A stretch of 27,199 nt of DNA, taken from positions 1-27,199 of the forward strand of contig DPJH01000031.1 in assembly GCA_003543115.1 (NCBI GenBank), in the 5' to 3' direction. The first letter of the stretch is position 1, and the number at the start of each line of letters is the position of its first letter. Source of the DNA: Candidatus Moraniibacteriota bacterium (GTDB taxonomy: Bacteria > Patescibacteriota > Minisyncoccia > Moranbacterales > UBA2206). Below are positions 1-8,113 of the stretch, piece by piece. Below the pieces are notes generated by a model, which had not been told where the DNA came from, ran no database searches, and worked only from the letters and a program-made list of their open reading frames with translations. Position numbers and translations under genes: made by a program.

Positions 1-42
1 AGAAATGGATCTTTGGGTTTTTTTGGTAAGTTATTTAAAAAT

Positions 43-73
43 TTTACTACAAACTTTATTTTTATGGTATAAT
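43..73 (+). promoter_or_regulatory. promoter for the kinase-pilus operon
   Basis: A perfect TATAAT -10 lies at 68-73 and is preceded by TG one base upstream, which makes an extended -10. A weak -35, TTTACT at 43-48, sits 19 bases upstream. The start codon of the histidine kinase is at 110, so the leader would be about 30 nt. The extended -10 probably carries most of the strength. Confidence 0.55.
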
Positions 74-109
74 CTATATGTAAAATGAAAATAAAATTAT
101 AAAAATAAA

Positions 110-1045
110 ATGAAGATAATTAATGATCTCAACTTAAAAAAACAGGCAGAAAATTTGGGCGTAAGCATTTGGAAAACTCCCAGCTTCTTGTTTATTATCG
201 TGGGTCTTACCAATATTTTTGCTATGACAGCTACTTTTATCGTCTCAAGGCAATATAATGAGCCGGAAGTGATTGTAGTAGCGGAGGGACTGGTAGTTTC
301 CATTATATTCTCTATCGGAAATCTCATTATTCAACAAATAGAAGAAGTCACTAAATTGAATAAGTTAAAGTCGGAATTTGTTTCCGTAGCTTCCCATCAG
401 TTGCGCACTCCGTTGGCTGCGATTCGTTGGGAAACCGAACTTCTTCTATCCAAGTTGGACAAAGGATTAAGTGATAAGCAATGTAAGAGCATAAATACCA
501 TTAATATTCTAGCCACTCGAATGACACGCTTGGTGAATGACTTATTGGATGTGACCAAGATTGATCAAGGAAAATTAATTTTAAGAAAAGAGAGGGTGGA
601 TATGGCTGAGACAGTTTCCGAGGTAGTGGATGTTTTATTGCCTTTAGTCAGGGCTAAGAAGATGAACATCATCGTCAAAAAGAGGAATAAAATTCTGATG
701 GCTTTGTCCGATCAAGAAAAAATTAAATTAGTGATTGAAAATCTCATCACTAATTCAATAAAATATACGAAAACCAGAGGCAAGATAGAAATTTCTCTTT
801 CAAAAAATTCCGGATTCGTAGTTTTTAGCATTCGTGATAATGGAGTGGGCATACCTAATTCACAGCAGAAAGAAATTTTCAGCAAGTTTTTCAGAAGCGA
901 TAATATAGTCAAATATCAAACCGAAGGTACCGGCCTTGGGCTTTACATTGCCAAAAGCATAGTTGAGCAATCAGGCGGAAGAGTCTGGTTCCAGTCTCGT
1001 GAAGACGTGGGTTCGGTTTTTAATTTTTCATTGCCGGTAGTGTAG
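110..1045 (+). CDS. membrane sensor histidine kinase
   Basis: This is a 311-residue two-component sensor kinase that should autophosphorylate on His96 and pass phosphate to the receiver protein encoded next. Two membrane helices are visible at about residues 25-46 and 54-76 with almost nothing between them, so there is no sizeable extracellular sensor domain. The HisKA H-box (SHQLRTPLAAIRWE) is at 95-108. The HATPase_c N-box has Asn211 and Asn215, the G1 box is DNGVGIP at 243-249, the F-box is FSKFF near 257-261, and the G2 box is GTGLGLYIAKS at 273-283. All catalytic boxes look intact. No HAMP or PAS domain is seen. No clear Shine-Dalgarno precedes the ATG. It is the first gene of the pilus operon, which suggests that it controls pilus assembly or motility. 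The signal it detects cannot be read from the sequence. Confidence 0.93.
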   Translation: MKIINDLNLKKQAENLGVSIWKTPSFLFIIVGLTNIFAMTATFIVSRQYNEPEVIVVAEGLVVSIIFSIGNLIIQQIEEVTKLNKLKSEFVSVASHQLRTPLAAIRWETELLLSKLDKGLSDKQCKSINTINILATRMTRLVNDLLDVTKIDQGKLILRKERVDMAETVSEVVDVLLPLVRAKKMNIIVKKRNKILMALSDQEKIKLVIENLITNSIKYTKTRGKIEISLSKNSGFVVFSIRDNGVGIPNSQQKEIFSKFFRSDNIVKYQTEGTGLGLYIAKSIVEQSGGRVWFQSREDVGSVFNFSLPVV

Positions 1046-1049
1046 ATTT

Positions 1050-1424
1050 ATGAAAAAGAAAAAAATATTAATTGTGGAAGATGAGAATTCTCTGCAAAAT
1101 GCAATGAGAGAATTCCTATTGGCAGAAAACTTTAATGTAGTTACGGCTGATGATGGAGAAATGGCTGTTAATTTGGCCAAGAATGAAAAGCCAGATCTGA
1201 TTATGCTAGATATCATACTTCCTAAAAAAGACGGCTTCGAAGTTTTGGCTGAAGTTAAGGTTGATGAAAGAACTCGCAATATTCCTATTATTCTGCTGAC
1301 CAACCTTGAAGATGCAGGCGACATTGAAAGAGCATTTAGTTTAGGAATAAATATGTACTTAGTGAAATCAAATTATAGTTTGAGCGACATTGTGAATAAG
1401 ATAAAAGGAGTGCTTAAAAATTAG
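1050..1424 (+). CDS. single-domain response regulator (receiver only)
   Basis: This is a 124-residue CheY-like receiver that begins four bases after the kinase stop. The acidic pair is Glu10-Asp11, the phosphoacceptor is Asp54 (in LIMLDIILPKKDG), the switch Thr is Thr84 (LLTN) and the conserved Lys is Lys106 (LVKS). The protein ends just after the receiver fold, so it has no DNA-binding or enzymatic output domain and must act by binding another protein. Its place between the kinase and the pilus motor gene pilB makes the pilus machinery a likely target, by analogy with the PilG/PilH-type regulators of twitching. That link is an inference. Confidence 0.92.
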   Translation: MKKKKILIVEDENSLQNAMREFLLAENFNVVTADDGEMAVNLAKNEKPDLIMLDIILPKKDGFEVLAEVKVDERTRNIPIILLTNLEDAGDIERAFSLGINMYLVKSNYSLSDIVNKIKGVLKN

Positions 1425-1461
1425 AATCTAAAAAATTCTTTAGAAAAACAAAAAAATTAGA

Positions 1462-3207
1462 ATGAGAATTGAAAACAAACAATTATATGATTTTATCAAA
1501 GATTCTGATTTGATAAGAATTGGCGATCTTGATGCAGCTTATGCAAAATCCCAAGAAGAAAAGAGGCGCCTGGGGGAAATATTGACAGAAAAAAATCTTA
1601 TTAGCGAGGTTAAATTAAGGGAGCTTTGCGCATATATATTAGGCGTGCCTTTTGTTGATTTATCCAAAGAAATTATAGAGCCGGATATTTTGCAAATGGT
1701 GCCGGAACCAATTGCAAAGAAATATAAAATAGTGGCGTTTGAAAAAAATGGGCAAGAGCTCAAAGTGGCTATGCTTAATCCTGAAGATATTCAAACCATT
1801 GATTTTATCAAGAAAAAAACTGGATTGCGTATTATTATTTGCCTGACATCAGAAGAAAGTATCGATATAATCCTTAAGCAGTATGAGAAAAGCTTAAAAG
1901 CTGAATTTGGAGATATTATTGAAAAAAATTCTACTGAGGTGGGTGAAGAAGGAGAGGAAGATTTGGAAAAAGTGGCTCAAGGGCTGCCGATCATTAGAAT
2001 CGTTGATACTCTCATAAAGCATGCGATTTTACAGGGAGCAAGTGACATCCATATTGAACCGGATGAAGTTGAAGTTCGAGTGCGGTACCGTATAGACGGC
2101 ATCTTGCATGATGCCATGACGCTTCCCAGACAAGTAAAAGACGGAATAATTGCCAGAATAAAGGTTCTTTCCAATCTGAAATTGGATGAGCATAGGATTC
2201 CTCAAGATGGAAGATTCAAGATAGAAAAAGAGGATCTGAAAATATCTTTTCGTGTCAGCATCCTGCCTATTTTTGACGGAGAAAAAATAGTAATGCGTCT
2301 TTTGGATGAAACTTCAAAAGGATTAACCTTGGAAAAAATGGGACTTACCGGAAATGCTCTAGAAATTGTGCATAGGCAGATAAAAAAGCCCAATGGAATG
2401 ATTTTGGTGACCGGCCCTACCGGATCAGGAAAAACAACAACCTTGTACACCGTAATGGATCTTCTCAATACTCCTGAGGTAAATATAAGTACGGTGGAAG
2501 ATCCGGTAGAATATAGAATGAACAGGGTCAATCAAACCCAGATTCATACCAAGGTAGGCTTAACTTTCGCAGCAGGACTAAGATCTCTTTTGCGCCAGGA
2601 TCCGGATATTATAATGGTTGGAGAAATTAGAGATCAAGAAACATTGGAAATGGCGATTCATGCCGCTTTGACAGGCCATCTTGTTCTTTCGACTTTGCAT
2701 ACCAATAGCGCCGCTGCAACGCTTCCTAGAATCGTAGATATGGGTGCAGAGCCTTTTATGGTAGCTTCTACGGTAAACGTCATTATCGCGCAGCGCTTAG
2801 TGAGAAAGCTTTGTTCTGATTGCAAGAAAAGCTACAAATTGACAGAAAAAGATTTAGATTCTTTGGATAAGAACTACGACATGAAATCACTTTTGGCCAT
2901 AGTGAAAAACAATGATATTTCTAAAGGATTTGTAAAAGAAAAATTTTTATGGAAAGACATAACTTTTCATAAAGCAAACGGATGTGAACAATGCGGAGGA
3001 GAAGGGTATAAGGGAAGAAGCGGCATCTACGAGGTTCTGGAAGTGGACAATGAAATCGAGAAAATGATTTCTCAAAATTCGTCAACGGAAGATCTGGAAA
3101 ACAAAGCCAAATCAAAAGGAATGCTGACCATGGTGGAAGACGGGTTTGTAAAGGCAGTGGCGGGCATTACGTCTATAGAAGAAATATTAAGAGTAACCAA
3201 GGAATAA
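1462..3207 (+). CDS. pilB: type IV pilus assembly ATPase PilB (GspE family)
   Basis: This 581-residue cytoplasmic hexameric ATPase drives pilin polymerisation. The N-terminal 150 residues look like the MshEN/T2SSE_N domain, with QEEKRRLGEILTEKNLI near 30-47. The ATPase core has Walker A GPTGSGKTTT at 318-327 (Lys324), an Asp box and Walker B around DPDIIMVGEIRD at 380-391 (Glu388), and a His box in GHLVLSTLHTN. A tetracysteine zinc site of the PilB/GspE type is present: Cys451-Cys454 and Cys508-Cys511. Length and motif order fit PilB rather than the retraction ATPase PilT, which is shorter and lacks the N-domain and zinc site. The ATG at 1462 has no obvious ribosome binding site. pilC follows after 33 bases. 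Confidence 0.96.
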   Translation: MRIENKQLYDFIKDSDLIRIGDLDAAYAKSQEEKRRLGEILTEKNLISEVKLRELCAYILGVPFVDLSKEIIEPDILQMVPEPIAKKYKIVAFEKNGQELKVAMLNPEDIQTIDFIKKKTGLRIIICLTSEESIDIILKQYEKSLKAEFGDIIEKNSTEVGEEGEEDLEKVAQGLPIIRIVDTLIKHAILQGASDIHIEPDEVEVRVRYRIDGILHDAMTLPRQVKDGIIARIKVLSNLKLDEHRIPQDGRFKIEKEDLKISFRVSILPIFDGEKIVMRLLDETSKGLTLEKMGLTGNALEIVHRQIKKPNGMILVTGPTGSGKTTTLYTVMDLLNTPEVNISTVEDPVEYRMNRVNQTQIHTKVGLTFAAGLRSLLRQDPDIIMVGEIRDQETLEMAIHAALTGHLVLSTLHTNSAAATLPRIVDMGAEPFMVASTVNVIIAQRLVRKLCSDCKKSYKLTEKDLDSLDKNYDMKSLLAIVKNNDISKGFVKEKFLWKDITFHKANGCEQCGGEGYKGRSGIYEVLEVDNEIEKMISQNSSTEDLENKAKSKGMLTMVEDGFVKAVAGITSIEEILRVTKE

Positions 3208-3240
3208 ATATATTAAATAATAATATTGCTAAATTAATTT

Positions 3241-4461
3241 ATGGAAGTATTTTATACTGCAAAAAGTTTTTCTGGAGAAACGAAAAGCGGCCAGGCAAAA
3301 ATAAAAGATGAGAGAGAGCTGGTGGAGCAACTTCGCCTGGAAGGTTTTGTTTTGACATCTTTTAAGGAGATGAGTGAAGAAAAAAGTTTGAATGTCGATA
3401 TAAAATTTTTGGATAGATTTTTTGGAATACCGATAAAAGAAAAAATGATGTTTGCCAGAAATCTTAGCGTGATGATATCTTCAGGATTGCCATTGTCAAA
3501 ATCGTTGCAAAACATCACTATGCAGACAAGAAACAAGAAACTCATCGATGTTTTACAGAGCATTTGCGATGATATTCAGACAGGGACTAGTTTTGCTGAC
3601 AGCTTGGTAAAGTTTCCTAATATTTTTGATGAGCTTTTTACCAACATGATAAGAGTAGGCGAGATAAGTGGAAATTTAGAGGAAGTTTTGGGAATTTTGT
3701 CAGATCAATTGGAAAAGGACAATGCTTTGATTAGAAAAGTTAGGGGGGCTCTTGTATATCCAGCTGTGATTGTGGTGGCTATGGGACTGGTAGGAGTGGT
3801 TATGATGGTATATGTAGTTCCTCAAATAACTAGCGTTTTCAAAGACCTAAATGCGACATTGCCAGCTTCCACTCAATTTATTATTTCTACCAGCAACGCC
3901 ATGAAAGAACAATGGTATTTGTTTATCCTGGGCATTCCTGTTTTAGGAATTTTTGCGAAATTTATGATGACCACCGATATCGGAAAAAAATCTATGGGAA
4001 TTTTTGTGCTCAATCTTCCAGTTATCAAGAATATTGTGATAAAAGTAAACTGTGCTAGATTTGCCAGGATTTATAGTTCGCTTTTGCGCAGTGGAGTTTC
4101 GGTGGTTGAATCTTTGCAGATACTTTCCAGAACTATTACTAATTATTATTATAAAAAAGCTTTTATTCACGCCATTTCTGATGTGCAAAAAGGAGTGAAT
4201 CTAAGCAAAGTTATATTTGAAGAAAAAAAAGTTTTTCCGATCTTGGTTCCGCAAATGATTGAAGTGGGTGAGGAAACAGGGAAGACGGAGGAAATTCTAG
4301 GGAAACTGGCTGAATTTTATGAACAAGATGTTGACCAGCTGACTAAAAATCTTTCTTCTATTATTGAACCGGTTTTAATGTTGGTTATGGGAGTGGTAGT
4401 GGGGTTTTTTGCAATCTCAATATTGCAGCCAATGTATGGAGTGCTGGAAAATATAAAATAA
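3241..4461 (+). CDS. pilC: type IV pilus inner-membrane platform protein PilC (GspF family)
   Basis: This 406-residue polytopic protein couples PilB to the growing pilus base. Two T2SSF repeats are visible at about residues 66-190 and 268-392. Each contains the family signature: RVGEISGNLEEVL at 138-150 and EVGEETGKTEEIL at 341-353. Hydrophobic segments lie near 171-193, 225-243 and 374-395. The length is normal for PilC/GspF. The gene lies between pilB and the prepilin genes and is three bases from the next start codon, so it is clearly part of the same transcription unit. Confidence 0.96.
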   Translation: MEVFYTAKSFSGETKSGQAKIKDERELVEQLRLEGFVLTSFKEMSEEKSLNVDIKFLDRFFGIPIKEKMMFARNLSVMISSGLPLSKSLQNITMQTRNKKLIDVLQSICDDIQTGTSFADSLVKFPNIFDELFTNMIRVGEISGNLEEVLGILSDQLEKDNALIRKVRGALVYPAVIVVAMGLVGVVMMVYVVPQITSVFKDLNATLPASTQFIISTSNAMKEQWYLFILGIPVLGIFAKFMMTTDIGKKSMGIFVLNLPVIKNIVIKVNCARFARIYSSLLRSGVSVVESLQILSRTITNYYYKKAFIHAISDVQKGVNLSKVIFEEKKVFPILVPQMIEVGEETGKTEEILGKLAEFYEQDVDQLTKNLSSIIEPVLMLVMGVVVGFFAISILQPMYGVLENIK

Positions 4462-4464
4462 AAA

Positions 4465-5844
4465 ATGAAAATAAAGAATCAGGGAAAATTTAATAAAGGT
4501 TTTACTATCATAGAGGCTTTGACAGTCTTATTTGTGTTTGCTGTGATTACTATGACATTCTATTCGGTTTTTACCTTAGGAATAAATTATATTTTTGAAT
4601 CTAAAAACAGATTAGCGGCAGTTTCTTTGGCTAATGAGAGGATGGAAATAATGAGGAATCTTAAATATGAAGATGTGGGAACTATGAATGGCGTTCCTGG
4701 AGGATTGATCCCATCAGAGGAAAATATACATTCTGGGGGAAAAACATACAATGTCAAGACTTTTATCCAATATATGGACGATCCTTTTGATGGAATAAGC
4801 CCGTCTGATCTGGATTACAAAAGAGCTAAGGTAACTATTTCTTGGATAGGGCCAAAAGGAAAAAAGAGTTCTGTGTCACTTGTAAGCAGGTTTGTTCCTC
4901 CTGGAGTGGAGCAGAATGTAGCTGGAGGAGGGGTGCTTTCGATTAATGTTATAAACAGCCAAGGAATAGGTATTCCACAAACTTCAGTGCATGTGGTTAA
5001 CAATTCAATCAGTCCTAATGTGGATGTTACTGCTATGACTGATGACACCGGAAATCTTATATTGCCAGGAGCCAGACAATCAATCCAAGGGTATTATATT
5101 GCTGTTTCTAAAGACGACTATGAAACAGTTAATACCATTGATCCATTGTCCGTTGCTTATGCTGTTACTGATACACCCGCTTCTGTAGTGGGCGGAATGC
5201 TTAATGTCAAGAGCATGATCCAAGATAAGCTGGCTGGACTTAAAATTGTTTGCGAGGATTCGCTAGGCGGAGTTTTGCCAGGAGTCGGCTTTCATGTGGA
5301 GGGAGGAAGAATACTGGGATTTGATTTGTTGCAATCTCCAGTTGCTCCGGAATATAACTTAAAGTCGGATGTGACTACCGATGCGCAAGGAGAAAAAGAA
5401 TTCAATGAAATCAGTCCAGGACAAATTTTTATTACCCCTACCGGTGCTCCAATCGGATACATCTTGGTAAGCAATAGCCATTTCACCCAATATGATAGTC
5501 AGAAAAATATGTATTCTTTTATTTTATCTCCAGGCGATACTACGAGAGAAGTGAAAATCAAATATGCCAAGGAAGATATGATTTCGCTTCTAGCTGCTAT
5601 TAAGAACAGTCTTGATGATGCTCTCGTGTCCAATGCAAGGGTTGTGCTTTCCAATGCAGATGGATATAGTGAAGAAATAGAAACAAAAGCGGATGGATCA
5701 GCTTTCTTTCCCCAAGCCAATTCTCCGCTGGTATTGGGAACTTATAGCCTGAAAGTCACCGCTCCTGGCTACAATGATTTTACAGAAGAAAATATAACTA
5801 TTGATAAATTAATCCTGAAAGAAATTAAATTAACAGCTCTATAA
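4465..5844 (+). CDS. large type IV prepilin with tandem Ig-like (carboxypeptidase-regulatory-like) domains
   Basis: This 459-residue protein has a class III prepilin signal. A basic leader ends in Lys11-Gly12, cleavage is predicted before Phe13, and Glu17 is at mature position +5. A hydrophobic helix of about 20 residues follows. After a pilin-like region that runs to about residue 150 come three beta-rich segments, at about 157-255, 258-360 and 373-457. Each has the pattern of carboxypeptidase-regulatory or SpaA-like Ig folds, for example TDDTGNLILPG at 192-202, TTDAQGEKEFNEISPGQ at 304-320 and GTYSLKVTAPGYNDF at 425-439. Ordinary minor pilins are 120-200 residues, so this one carries a large exposed module. 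It is probably a minor pilin at the tip or side of the pilus with an adhesive or structural role; the role is inferred. It sits between pilC and a second prepilin. Confidence 0.85.
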   Translation: MKIKNQGKFNKGFTIIEALTVLFVFAVITMTFYSVFTLGINYIFESKNRLAAVSLANERMEIMRNLKYEDVGTMNGVPGGLIPSEENIHSGGKTYNVKTFIQYMDDPFDGISPSDLDYKRAKVTISWIGPKGKKSSVSLVSRFVPPGVEQNVAGGGVLSINVINSQGIGIPQTSVHVVNNSISPNVDVTAMTDDTGNLILPGARQSIQGYYIAVSKDDYETVNTIDPLSVAYAVTDTPASVVGGMLNVKSMIQDKLAGLKIVCEDSLGGVLPGVGFHVEGGRILGFDLLQSPVAPEYNLKSDVTTDAQGEKEFNEISPGQIFITPTGAPIGYILVSNSHFTQYDSQKNMYSFILSPGDTTREVKIKYAKEDMISLLAAIKNSLDDALVSNARVVLSNADGYSEEIETKADGSAFFPQANSPLVLGTYSLKVTAPGYNDFTEENITIDKLILKEIKLTAL

Positions 5845-5851
5845 TTATCTG

Positions 5852-6484
5852 ATGAAGCAACGAAAAAAATATTTAGGAATGGGTTTGATCGAAGTAATGG
5901 TCTCGATTGCTATTTTTACCATGTCTATGGCTGGTTTTACTGCGCTGTTTTTGAGAAGTTGGAAAGTTAATTCATACTCATTTGAAATGGGGCAAGCATC
6001 TCATACTGTTTCTCAGGGGGTAAATAAGGTAGTGAATTATTTGCGAAAAGCAAGGCAAGGCGATGATGGATCGTATCCTATTCAATCTGCTGGCGATAAT
6101 GAATTAATTGTTTTTTCTGATTATAATCGAGACGGAATTACTGAAAGGTTGCATTTTTATTTAGAAAATGGACAATTAAAAATGGGAGCGACAGTCCCGA
6201 CAATTGGGATTCCAAAAACTTATCCGGTAGGCGACCAAGAAACACTAATATTGGCTGACAATATAGTAAATGCTTCCAGCGAACCGGTTTTCTATTATTA
6301 CAATTCTAAATATCCTTCAGATCAGATAAATAATCCCATGGTTATGCCGCTGGATATCTCAGATGTGCGTTTGGTTAAGGTATTATTGAAAATAAATATT
6401 GATCCAGGAAGGGGTCCGGAAAATATCGAAACCCAATCATTTGTGGAAATTAGAAATCTTAATGATTATTATCAAATCAAATAA
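5852..6484 (+). CDS. type IV prepilin / pseudopilin (PilV/GspJ-like)
   Basis: This is a 210-residue protein with a short basic leader ending at Gly9, predicted cleavage before Met10, and Glu14 at mature position +5 in GMGLIEVMVSIAIF. The adjoining hydrophobic helix spans about 10-33. The remainder is a soluble pseudopilin-like head containing VNYLRKARQGDDGSYPI and DNELIVFSDYNRDG, a pattern typical of GspJ/PilW minor pilins with an Asp-rich, possibly metal-binding loop. It starts seven bases after the previous prepilin and ends two bases before the next start. It is probably a minor pilin that helps prime assembly. The exact GspJ, PilV or PilW name cannot be settled from sequence reading alone. 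Confidence 0.85.
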   Translation: MKQRKKYLGMGLIEVMVSIAIFTMSMAGFTALFLRSWKVNSYSFEMGQASHTVSQGVNKVVNYLRKARQGDDGSYPIQSAGDNELIVFSDYNRDGITERLHFYLENGQLKMGATVPTIGIPKTYPVGDQETLILADNIVNASSEPVFYYYNSKYPSDQINNPMVMPLDISDVRLVKVLLKINIDPGRGPENIETQSFVEIRNLNDYYQIK

Positions 6485-6485
6485 A

Positions 6486-8003
6486 ATGAAAATTATGACT
6501 GAAAAAAATGTAAAAAAAGTAGCTTGTTCCCGGAGTAAATATTTCTACAGTAAAAAAGGTTCCGCCCTAGCCTATGCTCTGATTATGATGGCAGTTGTCG
6601 CTGTTATTTTGACGTCTCTTTTGCAATATATCACTTCACAATTGAAATTTAGCATTTACAAAAAAGACAGGGAACAGGCCTTCCAGGTGGCTGAGTCCGG
6701 TTTATATTTTTATCGATGGTATTTAGCTCATCAGGTTTCAGGAAGGACAGTCCAACAAATCAAAGATTTTTGGAATAGCGGAACGGCATATGGGATTGAA
6801 GAGCCATACGAAGCGGAATTTTTTGATCCGGAGGGAGGAGCTATCGGAAAATATAGGATTGAGGTGCAAAAGCCGGACGCACATTCGACGATTTTGATGG
6901 TCAAGTCGACAGGTTGGACATATAAAGAGCCTGATGCAAAGAGGGTGGTACAAGCCAGATTCAGAAGATCTTCCTGGAGCGAGTATGCCGTAGTTGCCAA
7001 TGATATTATGAGATTTGGAGAAAACACCCATGTTTACGGAAAGATTCATTCCAATGGAGGCATACGCTTTGACGGTATCGCACATAATATTGTCAGCAGC
7101 TCATTGGATTCATATGACGATCCGGATCACAATGGGAATGTTGAATTTGGAGTGCACACCCATGTCAGCCCCCCTCCGCAAACCAGCGTTGGAAATTCTT
7201 TTGTTTCAGCGGAGGCTCCTCCTTCGACAGTACCGATCAGATCGGATATTTTTCTGGCTGGTCGCAAATTTCCCATGCCTACAGTGGATTTTAACGGTAT
7301 CGTATCTGATTTGAATTATATGAAAACTGAAGCGCAGACTCCTGGACATGGCATATATTATGGTAATAATAAATGCGGAAATAGGACTAATTTAGGAAGG
7401 CATATTATTATCAATGGAGACAGAATGACAGTAAGCACGGTTACTGGCTACAATAATGCAAATTATTCCATTACTAGAGAAGATTGTATCTTAAATAATG
7501 TTCCGATTCAAGGTGACAGCCTTGTATTCGTAGAAAACAATTTATGGCTAGAAGGAAAGATAAATAATCGCCGCATTTCATTTGTTGCAGCTAACCTTGT
7601 CGGAGGAGCAAAAGCCAGTGTTTTTTTGGGCATGGATAATTTGCTATATACCAACTTTGATGGTAAGGACATTATTGGTATCATAGCTCAGCAGGATATA
7701 GAGATTATTAAAAATAGTTTGGATAATCTGACTATTGATGCGGCGCTGATGGCACAATCAGGCAGGGTAGGAAGGGGCAAATATACTCCCATGTTTTGCA
7801 ATTCGCAAGCTTGTGAGGATCACAAGGGTACGATAACCATCAATGGTTCTATGGCGACTGATTTGCGCTACGGTTTTGCCTACACGAATGGAACTGGCTA
7901 CGACACGCGCATTTTAAATTTTGATAATAACTTGCTATATTATCCACCCCCGTATTTTCCGACTGGAACAGAATATGTTATTGATCTTTGGGATGAACTG
8001 TAA
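6486..8003 (+). CDS. PilX-like pilus assembly protein
   Basis: The frame is open from 6399, but the ATG at 6486, one base after the upstream stop, fits the operon better and gives 505 residues. The N-terminus has a basic stretch, a Lys-Lys-Gly25 site followed by SALAYALIMMAVVAVILTSLL (helix about 26-48), and then DREQAFQVAESGLYFYRWYL. That combination is characteristic of PilX N-terminal-domain proteins. Unlike a true prepilin there is no Glu at +5 (it is Tyr30), so processing is uncertain. The rest is a long, probably extracytoplasmic beta-rich region with Gly/Asn-rich turns, such as NTHVYGKIHSNGGIRFDG, and a Pro-rich stretch, PPPQTSVGNSF. A role as a surface-exposed pilus-associated protein is inferred from the domain and the neighbours. 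Confidence 0.8.
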   Translation: MKIMTEKNVKKVACSRSKYFYSKKGSALAYALIMMAVVAVILTSLLQYITSQLKFSIYKKDREQAFQVAESGLYFYRWYLAHQVSGRTVQQIKDFWNSGTAYGIEEPYEAEFFDPEGGAIGKYRIEVQKPDAHSTILMVKSTGWTYKEPDAKRVVQARFRRSSWSEYAVVANDIMRFGENTHVYGKIHSNGGIRFDGIAHNIVSSSLDSYDDPDHNGNVEFGVHTHVSPPPQTSVGNSFVSAEAPPSTVPIRSDIFLAGRKFPMPTVDFNGIVSDLNYMKTEAQTPGHGIYYGNNKCGNRTNLGRHIIINGDRMTVSTVTGYNNANYSITREDCILNNVPIQGDSLVFVENNLWLEGKINNRRISFVAANLVGGAKASVFLGMDNLLYTNFDGKDIIGIIAQQDIEIIKNSLDNLTIDAALMAQSGRVGRGKYTPMFCNSQACEDHKGTITINGSMATDLRYGFAYTNGTGYDTRILNFDNNLLYYPPPYFPTGTEYVIDLWDEL

Positions 8004-8064
8004 ATTATATTGAGCGCAGCAATATTTGATGCGTTGTGGATGCACACGATCATTTTAAAAAAAA

Positions 8065-8096
8065 TGTTAATATGTTAAAATCATAATATATTAACA
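8065..8096 (+). promoter_or_regulatory. candidate pilM promoter inside a 9-bp inverted repeat
   Basis: The gap between the PilX-like gene and pilM holds an extended -10 (TGTTAAAAT, with TAAAAT at 8076-8081). It lies in the loop of a perfect 9-bp inverted repeat, TGTTAATAT at 8065-8073 and ATATTAACA at 8088-8096. No good -35 is seen. The repeat could be an operator or simply an AT-rich coincidence. Confidence 0.35.
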
Positions 8097-8113
8097 AATA
8101 TTAAAACTTGCCC

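Noticed and set aside
6399..6485. Longer N-terminus for the PilX-like protein starting at 6399
   Set aside because: The extra 29 residues lie in the coding sequence of the previous prepilin, and the ATG at 6486 starts the typical basic leader and helix.
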